Source of the DNA: Paraburkholderia agricolaris
Lineage (GTDB): Bacteria; Pseudomonadota; Gammaproteobacteria; Burkholderiales; Burkholderiaceae
NCBI RefSeq assembly: GCF_009455635.1
Contig: NZ_QPER01000001.1
Span: 1,178,001 to 1,242,000, forward strand
DNA length: 64,000 nucleotides
Direction: 5' to 3'
Both the position numbers and the translations under genes were made by a program. Below are positions 9,477-21,320 of the stretch, one piece after another. Within the stretch, counting starts at the first letter, position 1; each line of letters starts with the position of its first letter. The notes beneath the pieces are model-generated. The model searched no databases, had not been told where the DNA came from, and was given only the letters and a program-made list of their open reading frames with translations.

Positions 9477-11676
9477 GACGAACTCCTTCTGACGCGTCGG
9501 CACGTCCGTTCACCAGCGGTTCAAGCGGCGATTGCGGATCGAGCAGCGCGGTACGAATGAAATGCAGTTGACTCAGAATGCGTTGCAACTGATGCCGCTC
9601 TTCACGCGGCGGCGTGAAGGTCGCCAGCATCAGTTGAACCGCGCCGATAGCGTCGACGGTTGCGGACAGCGCGCGGTCGAAGCGGTCCGCGCGTGGCCGT
9701 TCGAACAGCGCGGTCAGCGCATCGCGCATCGCACGCAAGCTGACGCGCCACGGCATCGACCTGGCGTAGCGCGCGTCGGCGGGCAGCGCCGCCACTTCGC
9801 GGCGCAGATCGATCATCGCGTTGCCCACTTCGAGTACCGAAAAGAGCCAGCGCAAGGTGTCGCGTTTGAGTTCGGGTTCGTTCTGCGCGAGCGCGTTGAT
9901 CTGGAACATCAGATCGCGTGCGCCGCTCTCGAAGCGCGAACGCACCCGCCGCATGCCCGCACGGCTCGCCAGCGTGACCTGACGGCGCAGGTCCACCAGC
10001 AGACGGTTGCGCAGCCACGGCGTCGAAGGCGGCAGCATCACCGCAAAGGCAACCGCGCAGACCAGCATCGACAGCACCAGCGCGATCGCGTCGTTGATGG
10101 TGCCGCTCGGGTCGTAATGAATCAGGTTGTCGGGGCCGGCCAGGAAGCAGAAGAAGATGCAATAGCCGACGCCGTAACCGGCCAGCGCCGGGCGCGTCGT
10201 CATGAATACGCCGAGCAGCAGGAATGGCGTGAGCGCCGCGCACAGCAGCGGGAAACCGTCGATGTGCGGATACACGCCGTACACCGCGATCATGCCCATT
10301 ACCGATGCGACCAGCGTGCCGCCGGCCATCTGGAACGCCGTGCGCTTCGGATTCGGCGACGACGACGCCAGCGCGCATACCGCCGCGGCATCCAGCGTCA
10401 AGGTCGAGCCGCTCGGCCACGCGGTCGCGATCCAGAATGCGCCGAGCACGATCATGACGATGGTCGCGCGCAAGCCGGCAACGCTCGCGGCGATCGCGTT
10501 GGTCTTCGGTTCGTAACGCTCGATCCAGCGCTCGCGTTCGTGCGTGTCGACCGCAAGCGAGGCGTAGGTGGCCGCGTACGCGTGCAGATCGTCGATGAAG
10601 CGGTACAGCAGTTCGGCACCGGTGTCGAAGTCGAGCAGCGGCGCGTCCGGCTGCGTTTCCAGCGCGGCGCGGGTCTCGCGTACCCGCTTGGGCAGCGCTG
10701 CTTTGTACGCGTCGAGTTGCGTGGCGGCGTGGGCCGCGTCGGCGGCGCTCAACACCGGTTCGCCGGATTTCGCCAGCAACGGGGCAATTTCCTTGAAGTA
10801 CGGCTCCAGCGCTTCGACTGCGATGGTTGCGCCGCTCGTATTCGTATCGCGCAGCCGGTTCATCAGTTGATGCAGCGCGTGAAAGCGCGTCGAGGCGGTC
10901 ATGAATTCGCTGTTCAGGCGCGCCAGACGGCCGCCGCGCATCCGCGAATCGGGGCCTTCGAACACGGCGACACTGCGCGCCGCTTCGAAACCGACGATGT
11001 CCGCGACAAAGCCCGCGTTGGTCGCTTCGATCTGCGCGCGGTCGTTGCGGCCGGCCAACGAGGTCGACACATACTCGACGAACGCCGAGAAACGCGCGCG
11101 CACCGTGCCGCGCATCTGCAAGCCGGTGAATTGCGGAAACACGAGGCCGCTAACCGCGCCCGCGCAGAGGATGCCAACCACCACTTCGGCCACCCGCGTG
11201 AGCGCGCTGAGAAACGCGCCGTCCGGATGCTGTGAAGCCGGAATGCCGATCAGCGCGGCGGTGTAGCCCGCCAGCACGAAACCATACGACTTGAAGTTAC
11301 GGTTGCGCGCCGCGCCGGCGGTGCAGATGCCGACCCAGATCGCGGTCGTGACGATGAACAGTTCGGGCTGCTGTGCGAACAGGCCGATCAATGCGAGCAT
11401 CACGACGAGGCCGACGAGCGTGCCGCAGATCCGGTAGAAGCTCTTGGCGAACACCATCCCGCTTTGCGGCTGCATCACGATGAACACGGTGGTCATGGCG
11501 GTGCGCGGCTGCGGCAGGTCGAGTTTCATCGCGATACCGAGCGCCAGAAAGCAGGCGGCGAGCGCTTTGAACAGATAGACCCAGGTGAGGCCATCGGTGC
11601 GCGCCCAGTCGGCGGCAGCCGAGTAGAGCGCGGCAAACGACGCCGGGCGTGAGGCGGGAGAGGGGGGGGCTGACAT
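9466..11676 (-). CDS. FUSC-family (AaeB-like) inner-membrane efflux transporter
   Basis: This 736-residue fusaric-acid-resistance/AaeB family transporter has two blocks of membrane helices, about residues 30-190 and 400-540, each followed by a long cytoplasmic region. The family motif region near residues 60-80 reads AMTTVFIVMQPQSGMVFAKS. It probably pumps aromatic acids or phenolics, partnered by the HlyD adaptor and the NodT lipoprotein encoded next to it. AAGGAAG lies 7 bases before the ATG, and only 11 bases separate it from the upstream outer-membrane gene, so the operon is co-transcribed. Confidence 0.9.
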   Translation of the reverse strand: MSAPPSPASRPASFAALYSAAADWARTDGLTWVYLFKALAACFLALGIAMKLDLPQPRTAMTTVFIVMQPQSGMVFAKSFYRICGTLVGLVVMLALIGLFAQQPELFIVTTAIWVGICTAGAARNRNFKSYGFVLAGYTAALIGIPASQHPDGAFLSALTRVAEVVVGILCAGAVSGLVFPQFTGLQMRGTVRARFSAFVEYVSTSLAGRNDRAQIEATNAGFVADIVGFEAARSVAVFEGPDSRMRGGRLARLNSEFMTASTRFHALHQLMNRLRDTNTSGATIAVEALEPYFKEIAPLLAKSGEPVLSAADAAHAATQLDAYKAALPKRVRETRAALETQPDAPLLDFDTGAELLYRFIDDLHAYAATYASLAVDTHERERWIERYEPKTNAIAASVAGLRATIVMIVLGAFWIATAWPSGSTLTLDAAAVCALASSSPNPKRTAFQMAGGTLVASVMGMIAVYGVYPHIDGFPLLCAALTPFLLLGVFMTTRPALAGYGVGYCIFFCFLAGPDNLIHYDPSGTINDAIALVLSMLVCAVAFAVMLPPSTPWLRNRLLVDLRRQVTLASRAGMRRVRSRFESGARDLMFQINALAQNEPELKRDTLRWLFSVLEVGNAMIDLRREVAALPADARYARSMPWRVSLRAMRDALTALFERPRADRFDRALSATVDAIGAVQLMLATFTPPREERHQLQRILSQLHFIRTALLDPQSPLEPLVNGRADASEGVRHAT

Positions 11677-11687
11677 GGCCGGCTTCC

Positions 11688-13340
11688 TTACTCAGCCGCG
11701 GGCGCGTTGGTGGACGGCCCCTGTGCGTGCGTGCTGCCGCCCTGGGCTGGCGCCGGCGCGGTGGCACCGGCACGCTCAGCCGAGGCCGTTTGCGCCGATG
11801 CGCCCGACGCAGCCGCAGGCGCCACAGCCGCTGGCTGGCCTTTGCCTTTGCCCTGGCCATGCGCCGGCAACGTCTCGTTGGCCTGCGGTCCGTTGGCGGG
11901 TTCGTCGAGTCCGCCGCCGAGAGCCGTGACCAGCGACGCGTGCGCCGCGAGCCGCTCAGCCTGAATCTTCGCGACCCCTTCCTGCGCGCGCAGCAACTGA
12001 CTCTGCGCAACCAGCACATTCAGATAGTCGGTCAAACCGCGCCGATAACCTTCGCGCGACAGATGGTAGTTCTTGCGAGCCGCCGCGACCGAACGGTCGG
12101 CGTCCTCGGCCTGGGTGGCGAGTGAACGGATCCGGATCACCTGATCGGAGATGTCCTTCAGCGCGCCGACGATCGACTGGTTGTAGCGATCGACCGCCTC
12201 GTCGTACCCCGCCGACGCCGCACCAAGTTGCGAGCGCAGCCGGCCACCGTCGAAGATCGGCAGCGACAGCGCCGGGCCCGCGCTCCAGCTATGCGAGGGG
12301 TCTTTCAGGAACTGGAACAGCGGCCCCATGGCCGCATAACCGCCGATCGACGCCAGCAGGTTGATGTCCGGATAAAAACTGGCCTTGGCGACGTCGATGC
12401 CGCGCGCTTGCGCCGCGACCGTCCAGCGCGCCGCGACCACGTCCGGCCGATGGCCGATCAGATCCGCGGGCAGGGCACTCGGCAGGGCGGCGGGGGCGTT
12501 GTCGAGCGCGAGCGTCGGACGCTGGATCGTGTCGCCGGCGCCCGGACCTTTGCCGGCCAGTGCCGCCAGTTGATTGCGGCCGAGCGCGATCTTTTCCTCG
12601 ATCGCGTCGATCTGGCGTTCGTATTCCGGCATCGGCGTTTGCGCCTGGCTCACTTCGAGCTGCGTGCCGATGCCGCCTTTCAGACGCCGGTTCGCCAGGT
12701 CGACGATCTGCTGCTGTTGCTGCAGCGTGGACTTGGCGATATCGAGCAGCGCGTAGTTCATCGACAGCTCGATGTAGGTGCGCACCACGTTGCCTTCGAG
12801 TTCGAGCTGGGCGGCGCGGAAGTCCGCTGCGCTTGCGTGGGCGGCGTCGAGTGCGCGCTCGGCGGCGTTCTTGTCCTTGCCCCAGATATCGAGGTTGTAC
12901 GACAGACCCAGCGTGCCGGTGTTGTTCCACGACTGCTCGCCCGCGAGCGGGCCCGGGCCGTAGTAGAGGTTGTCGGCCCATTTCTGACGCTGGATCGACA
13001 GACTGCCGTTGACTTGCGGTGAGAGCGCCGAACGGGCGACGCCTGCCATCGATACTGCTTCGCGCACGCGCGCCTGGGCGACAGCGAGGCTCGGATTGCC
13101 CGCCTGCGCGGCTTCGACCCACTCGTTGAGTTGCGGATCGTTATAGGCGCGCCACCAGTCGGCGGCGGGCCATTGAGCGTCCGCGTTGGCCGCCCGGATA
13201 GCGTTGCCAGCGTCGAGCGAGGACGGCTCGATTCCGCGATCTTGCGGTGCGATGCCTCCGGTACTTGCACAGCCGGCGATTGTTAATAGGATCGTAAGAA
13301 CCGCGGCTGCGGCGATCCCTTTCTGTACCGGAGACTGCAC
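11688..13340 (-). CDS. NodT/OprM-family outer-membrane efflux lipoprotein
   Basis: This is the outer-membrane channel of a tripartite efflux pump. The GTG at 13340, preceded by GGAGG, gives 550 residues. The signal sequence ends in a lipobox (TIAGC, Cys near residue 24). Two RND outer-membrane-factor repeats follow, with the usual WWRAYNDPQLNEWVEAAQAGNPSL opening and YNLDIWGKDK. After about residue 480 comes a low-complexity Ala/Gly/Gln/Pro tail of some 70 residues that family members usually lack. It is first in the leftward efflux operon and divergent from the LysR gene. Confidence 0.9.
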   Translation of the reverse strand: MQSPVQKGIAAAAVLTILLTIAGCASTGGIAPQDRGIEPSSLDAGNAIRAANADAQWPAADWWRAYNDPQLNEWVEAAQAGNPSLAVAQARVREAVSMAGVARSALSPQVNGSLSIQRQKWADNLYYGPGPLAGEQSWNNTGTLGLSYNLDIWGKDKNAAERALDAAHASAADFRAAQLELEGNVVRTYIELSMNYALLDIAKSTLQQQQQIVDLANRRLKGGIGTQLEVSQAQTPMPEYERQIDAIEEKIALGRNQLAALAGKGPGAGDTIQRPTLALDNAPAALPSALPADLIGHRPDVVAARWTVAAQARGIDVAKASFYPDINLLASIGGYAAMGPLFQFLKDPSHSWSAGPALSLPIFDGGRLRSQLGAASAGYDEAVDRYNQSIVGALKDISDQVIRIRSLATQAEDADRSVAAARKNYHLSREGYRRGLTDYLNVLVAQSQLLRAQEGVAKIQAERLAAHASLVTALGGGLDEPANGPQANETLPAHGQGKGKGQPAAVAPAAASGASAQTASAERAGATAPAPAQGGSTHAQGPSTNAPAAE

Positions 13341-13452
13341 GATTTCCTCCAAAATTGGCTATAGAAGCATGTGCGCCATTATATTTTTTGATTGATTGGG
13401 GAATAACCGGTAAAGATGCAAGGCATTTTTACGGAATATGAGACAATCGCCT

Positions 13453-13501
13453 TTGCGAATCATGTAACAATCGCTGCCGATCATTCGCAATTATGTTGCG
13501 A
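13453..13501. promoter_or_regulatory. candidate LysR operator in the efflux/regulator divergent promoter
   Basis: Three copies of TTGCGA lie in 49 bases: 13453-13458, 13485-13490 (inverted, TCGCAA) and 13496-13501. The last two form a palindrome, TCGCAA-TTATG-TTGCGA. The first and second form TTGCGAAT/ATTCGCAA with a 22-base gap. The region is AT-rich and lies between the two divergent genes, where an AaeR-like regulator would be expected to bind. Confidence 0.45.
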
Positions 13502-13579
13502 CTATGTTGTATGGGACCGGGGTAAGCGCTTTGCGTGGCCGACAGCTAAAGCGCCAACTCCGGATCGACAAGGAAAAGT

Positions 13580-14518
13580 ATGGATACGCTTCAAAACATG
13601 CGCGTATTTGTCCGTGTCGTCGAAGCGGGCAGCTTCACGGGTGCCGCGCAGCACCTGAACACGACCACGGCGTACGCGTCGCGCGCGGTTTCCGATCTGG
13701 AAGCGCATTTGCGCACGCGCCTGTTGAACCGCACTACGCGCCGCATCGCGTTGACCGAGGCGGGTGAGCGCTATTTGCAGCGCTGCGAGCAGATTCTCGC
13801 GTACGTGGATCAGGCGGAAGCGGAGGCCAGCGACGCCCACGCGCGTCCGTCCGGCAAGCTCAAGGTGCATGCGATGACGAGCTTCGGCCAGCATTATGTG
13901 GTGCCGGCGGTGGGCCGCTATCAGGAGCGCTATCCGGACGTACATATCGAACTGACGCTCGCGCAGCGTATGCCCGATCTGCTGGACGAAGGTTTCGACG
14001 TGTCGCTGACACTGGCAACCGGCCTGCCGGATTCGGGGCTGGTGTCGCAGCGGCTAGGCAGTGCGTTCAGTATCGTGTGCGCGTCGCCGGCTTATCTGCA
14101 GCGGCACGGCGTGCCCCAAACGCCCGCGGACCTCGCGCAGCACACCTGCCTGCAGATGGTCACGCCGGTGTTTCCCGCCGACAAATGGACCTTCGACGGC
14201 CCGAATGGCGAGGAAACGGTCGCTCTGGGTCCGGCCACCTTCCAGGTAAATGTCGCCGAAGCGATGGCGGTAGCGGCGTGCAACGGCATGGGAATCGGAC
14301 TGATTCCGATCTATTCGGCGATCAGCGGCTTGCGTAGCGGCGAACTCGTGTGGCTGTTGCCGGAATACACGTCGCAGGAAATGAATCTGTATGCGTTGTA
14401 TCCGTCGCGGCAGTATCTGGACGCGAAAATTCGCACCTGGGTCGAATTTCTGCGCGACGAATTGCCAGCCACGCTGGCCGTCGATCAGGAAGAGTTGCGC
14501 CAGTTCGCGCGGGGTTGA
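13580..14518 (+). CDS. LysR-family transcriptional regulator (AaeR-like position)
   Basis: This 312-residue LysR-type regulator has an N-terminal winged helix (residues 1-60: MRVFVRVVEAGSFTGAAQHL, then the recognition helix TTTAYASRAVSDLEAHL) and a periplasmic-binding-like effector domain from about residue 90. AAGGA precedes the ATG. It is divergent from the four-gene efflux operon, so it is probably that operon's effector-responsive activator, as AaeR is for aaeXAB in E. coli. The effector is not known; aromatic acids are the obvious guess. No sequence feature distinguishes it from other members of the CrgA/AaeR group. Confidence 0.88.
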   Translation: MDTLQNMRVFVRVVEAGSFTGAAQHLNTTTAYASRAVSDLEAHLRTRLLNRTTRRIALTEAGERYLQRCEQILAYVDQAEAEASDAHARPSGKLKVHAMTSFGQHYVVPAVGRYQERYPDVHIELTLAQRMPDLLDEGFDVSLTLATGLPDSGLVSQRLGSAFSIVCASPAYLQRHGVPQTPADLAQHTCLQMVTPVFPADKWTFDGPNGEETVALGPATFQVNVAEAMAVAACNGMGIGLIPIYSAISGLRSGELVWLLPEYTSQEMNLYALYPSRQYLDAKIRTWVEFLRDELPATLAVDQEELRQFARG

Positions 14519-14735
14519 AGCCGCGCCGCGCGGGCGGTTGACCATGATTGACGATGCCACGCAAAGGGGCGTGATAGCCTGTTACATAAGTGCCGCGTCG
14601 CAACATTTTCTTACTTCTGCGTCGCGGTCGATTTGCTAACGTGTGGTTTCACGCGCTGCCGCATTCTGCCGGACGCGTTCAATTAGCCGCTGTTCGGCAA
14701 ACTGCAACAACCGCAACGATTAGGACGAGGAATTC

Positions 14736-14894
14736 ATGGATACGCATCTGATGATCGGCGTGGCCGTCATGCTGGGACTGATTGGAATCGCCGCGTCGCG
14801 CGATCTGCTGCGCCGCCTGCGCGACCAGCAGCCGCAACTGGTGCCGGTCAAGGTCGAACGTCCTGATTCGCAGGGGCAACGGCGCGATCGTTGA
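14736..14894 (+). CDS. small single-pass membrane protein, 52 residues
   Basis: A short frame, ATG at 14736 to TGA at 14892-14894, follows a GACGAGG ribosome site. It encodes one hydrophobic helix (residues 5-20, LMIGVAVMLGLIGIAA) followed by a basic, Gln-rich tail ending RRDR. There is no recognised family. The hydrophobic-then-basic layout and the good ribosome site support a real small protein. It lies between the LysR gene and the convergent SRAP gene, and its function is unknown. Confidence 0.5.
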   Translation: MDTHLMIGVAVMLGLIGIAASRDLLRRLRDQQPQLVPVKVERPDSQGQRRDR

Positions 14895-14930
14895 GGCTTG
14901 CCAGTCTGTTTCGATCCGCGTTCCGTACGT

Positions 14931-15650
14931 TCAAACTAGCGCTTCGATCAGACCCGGTTCGTCGTTGAGCGTGCGGTCCACCTCGAGGCTCACGCGGTGC
15001 CAGCGAAATCGCGCGGCGGGTAGACAGGCACCGTGTACGAGTTGTTCGAGTTCGTCGAATTGCAGTGCCGGGTCCAGCCAGCGGCGCGCCGCTTCCGGCG
15101 CGAACGCAAGCGGGCGTTGACCGTGTACGTCGACGAGACCCGCGTCGGCGGTGGCCGTCACGATCACCAATCCCATGCCCTCTGTTTGCGGTTCTGTGCC
15201 GCGTACGCTCGATAGGGCCGCGAGGTACATCGGTGCATCGCTTTTCAGATGCACAAAATAGGGCTGGCGGACCGTTGCCCCGGCTTCCCCCGTGTTATCC
15301 CCGTTTGATGTGCCTGGCGCCGCTTCCATGCGCCACTCGAACCAGCCGTCCGCCGGCACCAATACCCGTCCGGTTTTCCACAAATCTTTGAAGTAGCGCG
15401 TGTGCGGCGCGGTTTCGGCGCGCGCGTTGATCGTCTGCGGCAGATGTTGCGCGCGCGCCCAGTCCGGGCAATAACCCCAGTGGATCGCACGCAGCGTTTG
15501 GTCTGCGTAAATCGCGAGCGGATGAGTGCCCGGCGCGAGGTTGTAGCCGGGGCGGCGATCGGCGGCGTCGAACAGCATCAGCGGGTCGGCGAGACCAAGC
15601 TGCTGTGTGTACAGATGCGGATCGCGGTACTGGCTGATTCGACCACACAT
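14931..15650 (-). CDS. SOS response-associated peptidase family protein (YedK/HMCES)
   Basis: HMCES/YedK proteins form a covalent thiazolidine crosslink with abasic sites in single-stranded DNA through Cys2. The start MCGRISQY is chosen because Cys2 must become N-terminal after Met removal; an upstream in-frame ATG adds 26 unrelated residues. The 239 residues include the conserved YNLAPGTHPL, WGYCPDWA, NARAETAPHTRYFK (the Asn and Glu of the active site) and RVLVPADGWFEWR. The catalytic His region is less clear, near the FAPEAARRWLDP segment. A Gly/Asn/Thr insert lies around residue 115. The start is given to within one base. Confidence 0.88.
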   Translation of the reverse strand: MCGRISQYRDPHLYTQQLGLADPLMLFDAADRRPGYNLAPGTHPLAIYADQTLRAIHWGYCPDWARAQHLPQTINARAETAPHTRYFKDLWKTGRVLVPADGWFEWRMEAAPGTSNGDNTGEAGATVRQPYFVHLKSDAPMYLAALSSVRGTEPQTEGMGLVIVTATADAGLVDVHGQRPLAFAPEAARRWLDPALQFDELEQLVHGACLPAARFRWHRVSLEVDRTLNDEPGLIEALV

Positions 15651-15794
15651 GAGCGACACCTCCGGAGATCGCCGGTCCGGCGGGTTTGACCGATTCCAAC
15701 CCAACCCCGACCCAAACCCGACCCGCATCCGACAACAACCCCAGCGTAGTGCGTGGCGCTCAGCCGCGCTACCCAGATCGGCCCCAAGCCGCCG

Positions 15795-16601
15795 CTATAT
15801 CTCGACGACCTTGTCCCACGTGAATTGCGGATTCTCCAACTGACCGGTGCGCCGGTCCAGGTAGCCGCGTGGATTGCACACCACGCGCGTACCGTTCACG
15901 GTGTAATCGAACGGCGTATGCGTATGCCCATGAATCCACAGGGCTACAGGCGCGCGCACCAGCTCCGGCAAATGATTGACGAACCCGGCCGATACGTGAT
16001 CTTCCGCGTAGCGCTCGGCCAGACTCAAGCGGTACGGTGCGTGATGCGTGACGACGATCGTCTTGCCATCGAATGGTCGCGCCAGTTCGCTTTCGAGCCA
16101 CGCGCGCGCTTTCCGGTGCAACGCGAGGGAATCGTCAGGAGTGAAGTCGCGCGGCGAGTCGTGGGTGTCGTGCGGCCAGTTCATCTGGATCAGGCCGCGG
16201 AAGTCGAGCATCACCCGGCGCGATGCGTCGATGCAGCCAGCGAGCGTGTCAGGATCCGCGCCGTATAACGCGAAGTCGGTCCACAAGGTGGTGCCGAGCA
16301 CGCGCCAGCGGCCTTGCGGGTCGACCAGCGCGGCATTGTTCAGCACATGCACGTTGTCGACTTGCGCGGCTGCATCGTAGAGGGCGGCTTCGAGCGCGCC
16401 GAATTCGCCGTCGTAATACTCATGATTGCCGGGCACGTAGACCACCGGCACGGCGCCGTCGAAGGTTTGCGCGGCCCAGCGCGGGCCCGCTGCATGATTA
16501 TGGATGTCGCCGGCCAGCACGATCAGATCCGCCTGCGCATGCGGGATCAGCTCGGGCTCATCGTATTCCAGATGCAGATCGGACAGCACTCGAATCTTCA
16601 C
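15795..16601 (-). CDS. metallophosphoesterase (calcineurin-like)
   Basis: This 268-residue enzyme has all the dinuclear metal motifs of the calcineurin-like superfamily: SDLHLEYDE at residue 7, LAGDIHNH near 32, GNHEYYDGEFG near 59, VTHHAPY near 185 and HGHTHTPFDY near 220. It is a soluble cytoplasmic protein and the substrate cannot be told from sequence. It stands alone between the SRAP gene and the FAD oxidase, on the same strand as both, with about 50 bases to its upstream neighbour. Confidence 0.88.
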   Translation of the reverse strand: MKIRVLSDLHLEYDEPELIPHAQADLIVLAGDIHNHAAGPRWAAQTFDGAVPVVYVPGNHEYYDGEFGALEAALYDAAAQVDNVHVLNNAALVDPQGRWRVLGTTLWTDFALYGADPDTLAGCIDASRRVMLDFRGLIQMNWPHDTHDSPRDFTPDDSLALHRKARAWLESELARPFDGKTIVVTHHAPYRLSLAERYAEDHVSAGFVNHLPELVRAPVALWIHGHTHTPFDYTVNGTRVVCNPRGYLDRRTGQLENPQFTWDKVVEI

Positions 16602-16651
16602 GACGACGACTCCTGCAATGGGCCCCGCGCCAATGGCGAAGGCTGCGAACT

Positions 16652-18070
16652 CTAGCGTAGCACCTTGCCCGGGTTCATCAGGTTCAGTGGGTCGAGCGCG
16701 TGTTTGAGCGCGCGCATCATTTGCACCTCGACATCCTGTTTGTAGTGCATCGCCTCGTCGATTTTCAACTGACCGAGGCCGTGTTCCGCGCTAATGCTGC
16801 CACGATGCCGGTGCACGCTGTCGTAGACAATCTGATTGATCGGGCTTTGCCAGGTCTTGAGAAATGCCTTCGCGTCGACGCCTTCGGGCGCCTGCACGTT
16901 GTAGTGCAGATTGCCGTCGCCGAGATGGCCGAACGTGACCATTCGCACGCCCGGCACGGCTTGCGCGATCGCTGCATCGGTTTCCTCGATGAAGTGGCCG
17001 ATGCGCGAAATCGGCACTGCAATATCGTGCTTGATGTTCAGACCTTCCTCAGCCTGTGCGAGCGGGATGTGTTCGCGCAGATTCCAGAATGCCCGCGATT
17101 GCGTGAGGTTCTCAGCGACCACCGCGTCTTCGACCAGACCTTGTTCGAGCGCGGTTTCCATCAGACGCTCGAACAGGTCGCGCGCGTGCGCCTCGCTTTC
17201 GCTGTCCGACAGTTCCAGCAGCACGACCTGCGCGTGCGATTCGGCGAACGGATAGCGCATCTGTTCGAAGTGCCGTCCCACCAGCCGCAGACAGAAATCC
17301 GACATCAGTTCGAAGCCGGTCAGCAGCGGCCCGGCGACGCGTTGCGTGAGCGCCAGGAAGTCGAGCGCCGCGTGCGGCGACGCGAGCGCGGCAAGCGCCG
17401 TGACACGCGCGGCCGGCTGCGGATGCAGCTTGAGCACGGCAGCGGTGATGATGCCGAGCGTACCTTCCGCGCCGATGAACAGATCGCGCAGATCGTAGCC
17501 GGTGTTGTCCTTGCGCAAACCACGCAGGCCGTCCCAGAGTTCGCCTTGCGGCGTGACCACTTCGAGGCCGAGGCACAGCTCGCGCGTGTTGCCGTAGCGC
17601 AGCACGCCGGTGCCGCCCGCATTGGTGGCAAGATTGCCGCCGATCGTGCAACTGCCTTCGGCGGCGAGGCTCAGGGGGAACAGGCGGCCGGCTTCTTCCG
17701 CGTGCTTTTGCACTTCGGCAAGGATGACGCCGGCTTCGACGGTGATCGTGTTGTTGTGCGGATCGATGTCGCGCACCCGGTTCAGACGCCGCAGACTGAT
17801 CACGGCCTGCGCGCCGCTCGCATCCGGCGTGGCGCCGCCGGCCAGACCGGTGTTGCCGCCTTGCGGCACCAGCGCGACCCGATGCTCGACGGCGAGTTTG
17901 ACGAGCGCTGCAACCTCGTCAGGCGCGGCCGGGCAGAGCACCGCGCAGGCTGTGCCGGTGTAGCGGCGGCGCCAGTCGGTGAGGTAGGGGGCGGTGTCAT
18001 GCGGGTCGGTCAGCACCTGGGCGGTGCCGATGGCGTCGCGGCAAGCGGTGAGGAAAGCGGCTTGGGTCAT
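16652..18070 (-). CDS. FAD-binding D-2-hydroxyacid dehydrogenase (GlcD / D-lactate dehydrogenase family)
   Basis: This 472-residue VAO-type flavoenzyme has the PCMH FAD fold in residues 40-220, with the pyrophosphate-binding PQGGNTGLAGGA and SCTIGGNLATNAGGTGVLRYG motifs. The C-terminal oxidase cap carries FGHLGDGNLHYN (metal/substrate His residues) and SISAEHGLGQLK. It resembles D-lactate, D-2-hydroxyglutarate and glycolate oxidase (GlcD) enzymes. Without GlcE/GlcF neighbours it is more likely a single-subunit D-2-hydroxyacid dehydrogenase that passes electrons to a quinone or cytochrome. The exact substrate is undecided. Confidence 0.85.
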   Translation of the reverse strand: MTQAAFLTACRDAIGTAQVLTDPHDTAPYLTDWRRRYTGTACAVLCPAAPDEVAALVKLAVEHRVALVPQGGNTGLAGGATPDASGAQAVISLRRLNRVRDIDPHNNTITVEAGVILAEVQKHAEEAGRLFPLSLAAEGSCTIGGNLATNAGGTGVLRYGNTRELCLGLEVVTPQGELWDGLRGLRKDNTGYDLRDLFIGAEGTLGIITAAVLKLHPQPAARVTALAALASPHAALDFLALTQRVAGPLLTGFELMSDFCLRLVGRHFEQMRYPFAESHAQVVLLELSDSESEAHARDLFERLMETALEQGLVEDAVVAENLTQSRAFWNLREHIPLAQAEEGLNIKHDIAVPISRIGHFIEETDAAIAQAVPGVRMVTFGHLGDGNLHYNVQAPEGVDAKAFLKTWQSPINQIVYDSVHRHRGSISAEHGLGQLKIDEAMHYKQDVEVQMMRALKHALDPLNLMNPGKVLR

Positions 18071-18142
18071 ATTGGTCGGTCAGGAAATTCGGCGGAGCTT
18101 GACGGATAGGCTATCTGGCAAGCGGCGTGGGAAGCACGATTC

Positions 18143-20741
<2,599 letters not shown>

Positions 20742-20800
20742 GCAGGATGTGCCTGATGTGAGCGCAACCTGATTGCTGCCTGATCGCCGCCTGATCCCAC

Positions 20801-21121
20801 CTACAGCGAAATCTTCCCCACACAGATGTCCTTGAACATCACCCAGTCGCCCATCAGGCTATAAAGCGGATGCCGGAAGGTAGCCGGCCGGTTTTTCTCA
20901 AAGAAGAAATGCCCGACCCAGGCAAAGCCATATCCGCAGATAACGGCAGCCGGCAGCCATAGCCAGTTACCGGTGGCGAGCGCCATGGCGAGGCAGCCGA
21001 TTACGCCGAGCGATCCCACGAAATGCAGCCGCCGCGATACCGTATTGCGATGCTCGCTCAGATAGTACGGATAGAACTCCGCAAAACTCGCGAAGTGATC
21101 GGTGTGCGCGGTTTGAGCCAT
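20801..21121 (-). CDS. Mpo1-like (DUF962/YGL010w) family protein
   Basis: This is a 106-residue protein with the family opening FASFAEFYPYYLSEHRNTVSRRLHFVGS and two to three hydrophobic segments. The conserved GHFFFEKNRPATFRHPLYSLMGDW motif follows. Yeast Mpo1 is a Fe(2+)-dependent dioxygenase that alpha-oxidises 2-hydroxy fatty acids. The conserved His residues here (in SEHRN, LHFVGS and VGHFF) agree with that, but activity of bacterial members is inferred. It is monocistronic and converges with the YihY gene. Confidence 0.85.
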   Translation of the reverse strand: MAQTAHTDHFASFAEFYPYYLSEHRNTVSRRLHFVGSLGVIGCLAMALATGNWLWLPAAVICGYGFAWVGHFFFEKNRPATFRHPLYSLMGDWVMFKDICVGKISL

Positions 21122-21320
21122 TACGGCCTCCGAATGTCGACGCTACTCGATTCCTTGCCCGTCGCTCCCAAGTTACTTCGCCGGGCGCCGGAATGCCCGG
21201 AGCGCGCTCGAAACTGGACAGGCTTGACCCATTGTGCGGCTATCGGGCCACGCGCGCAACCTGGCCATCCGGCCGATGGTGCGCGCTTGCCTGTGCGGTT
21301 ATCGTGACGACTCGCAGCAG

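Noticed and set aside
9532..11235. 567-codon + strand frame opposite the FUSC transporter
   Set aside because: Arg/Gln/His-rich mirror frame; the minus strand encodes a coherent membrane protein with a ribosome site.
16700..18109. Long open frame on the + strand opposite the FAD-dependent dehydrogenase
   Set aside because: It is the antisense shadow of a GC-rich gene with clear FAD motifs on the other strand; its product is Arg/His/Gln-rich and without family features.
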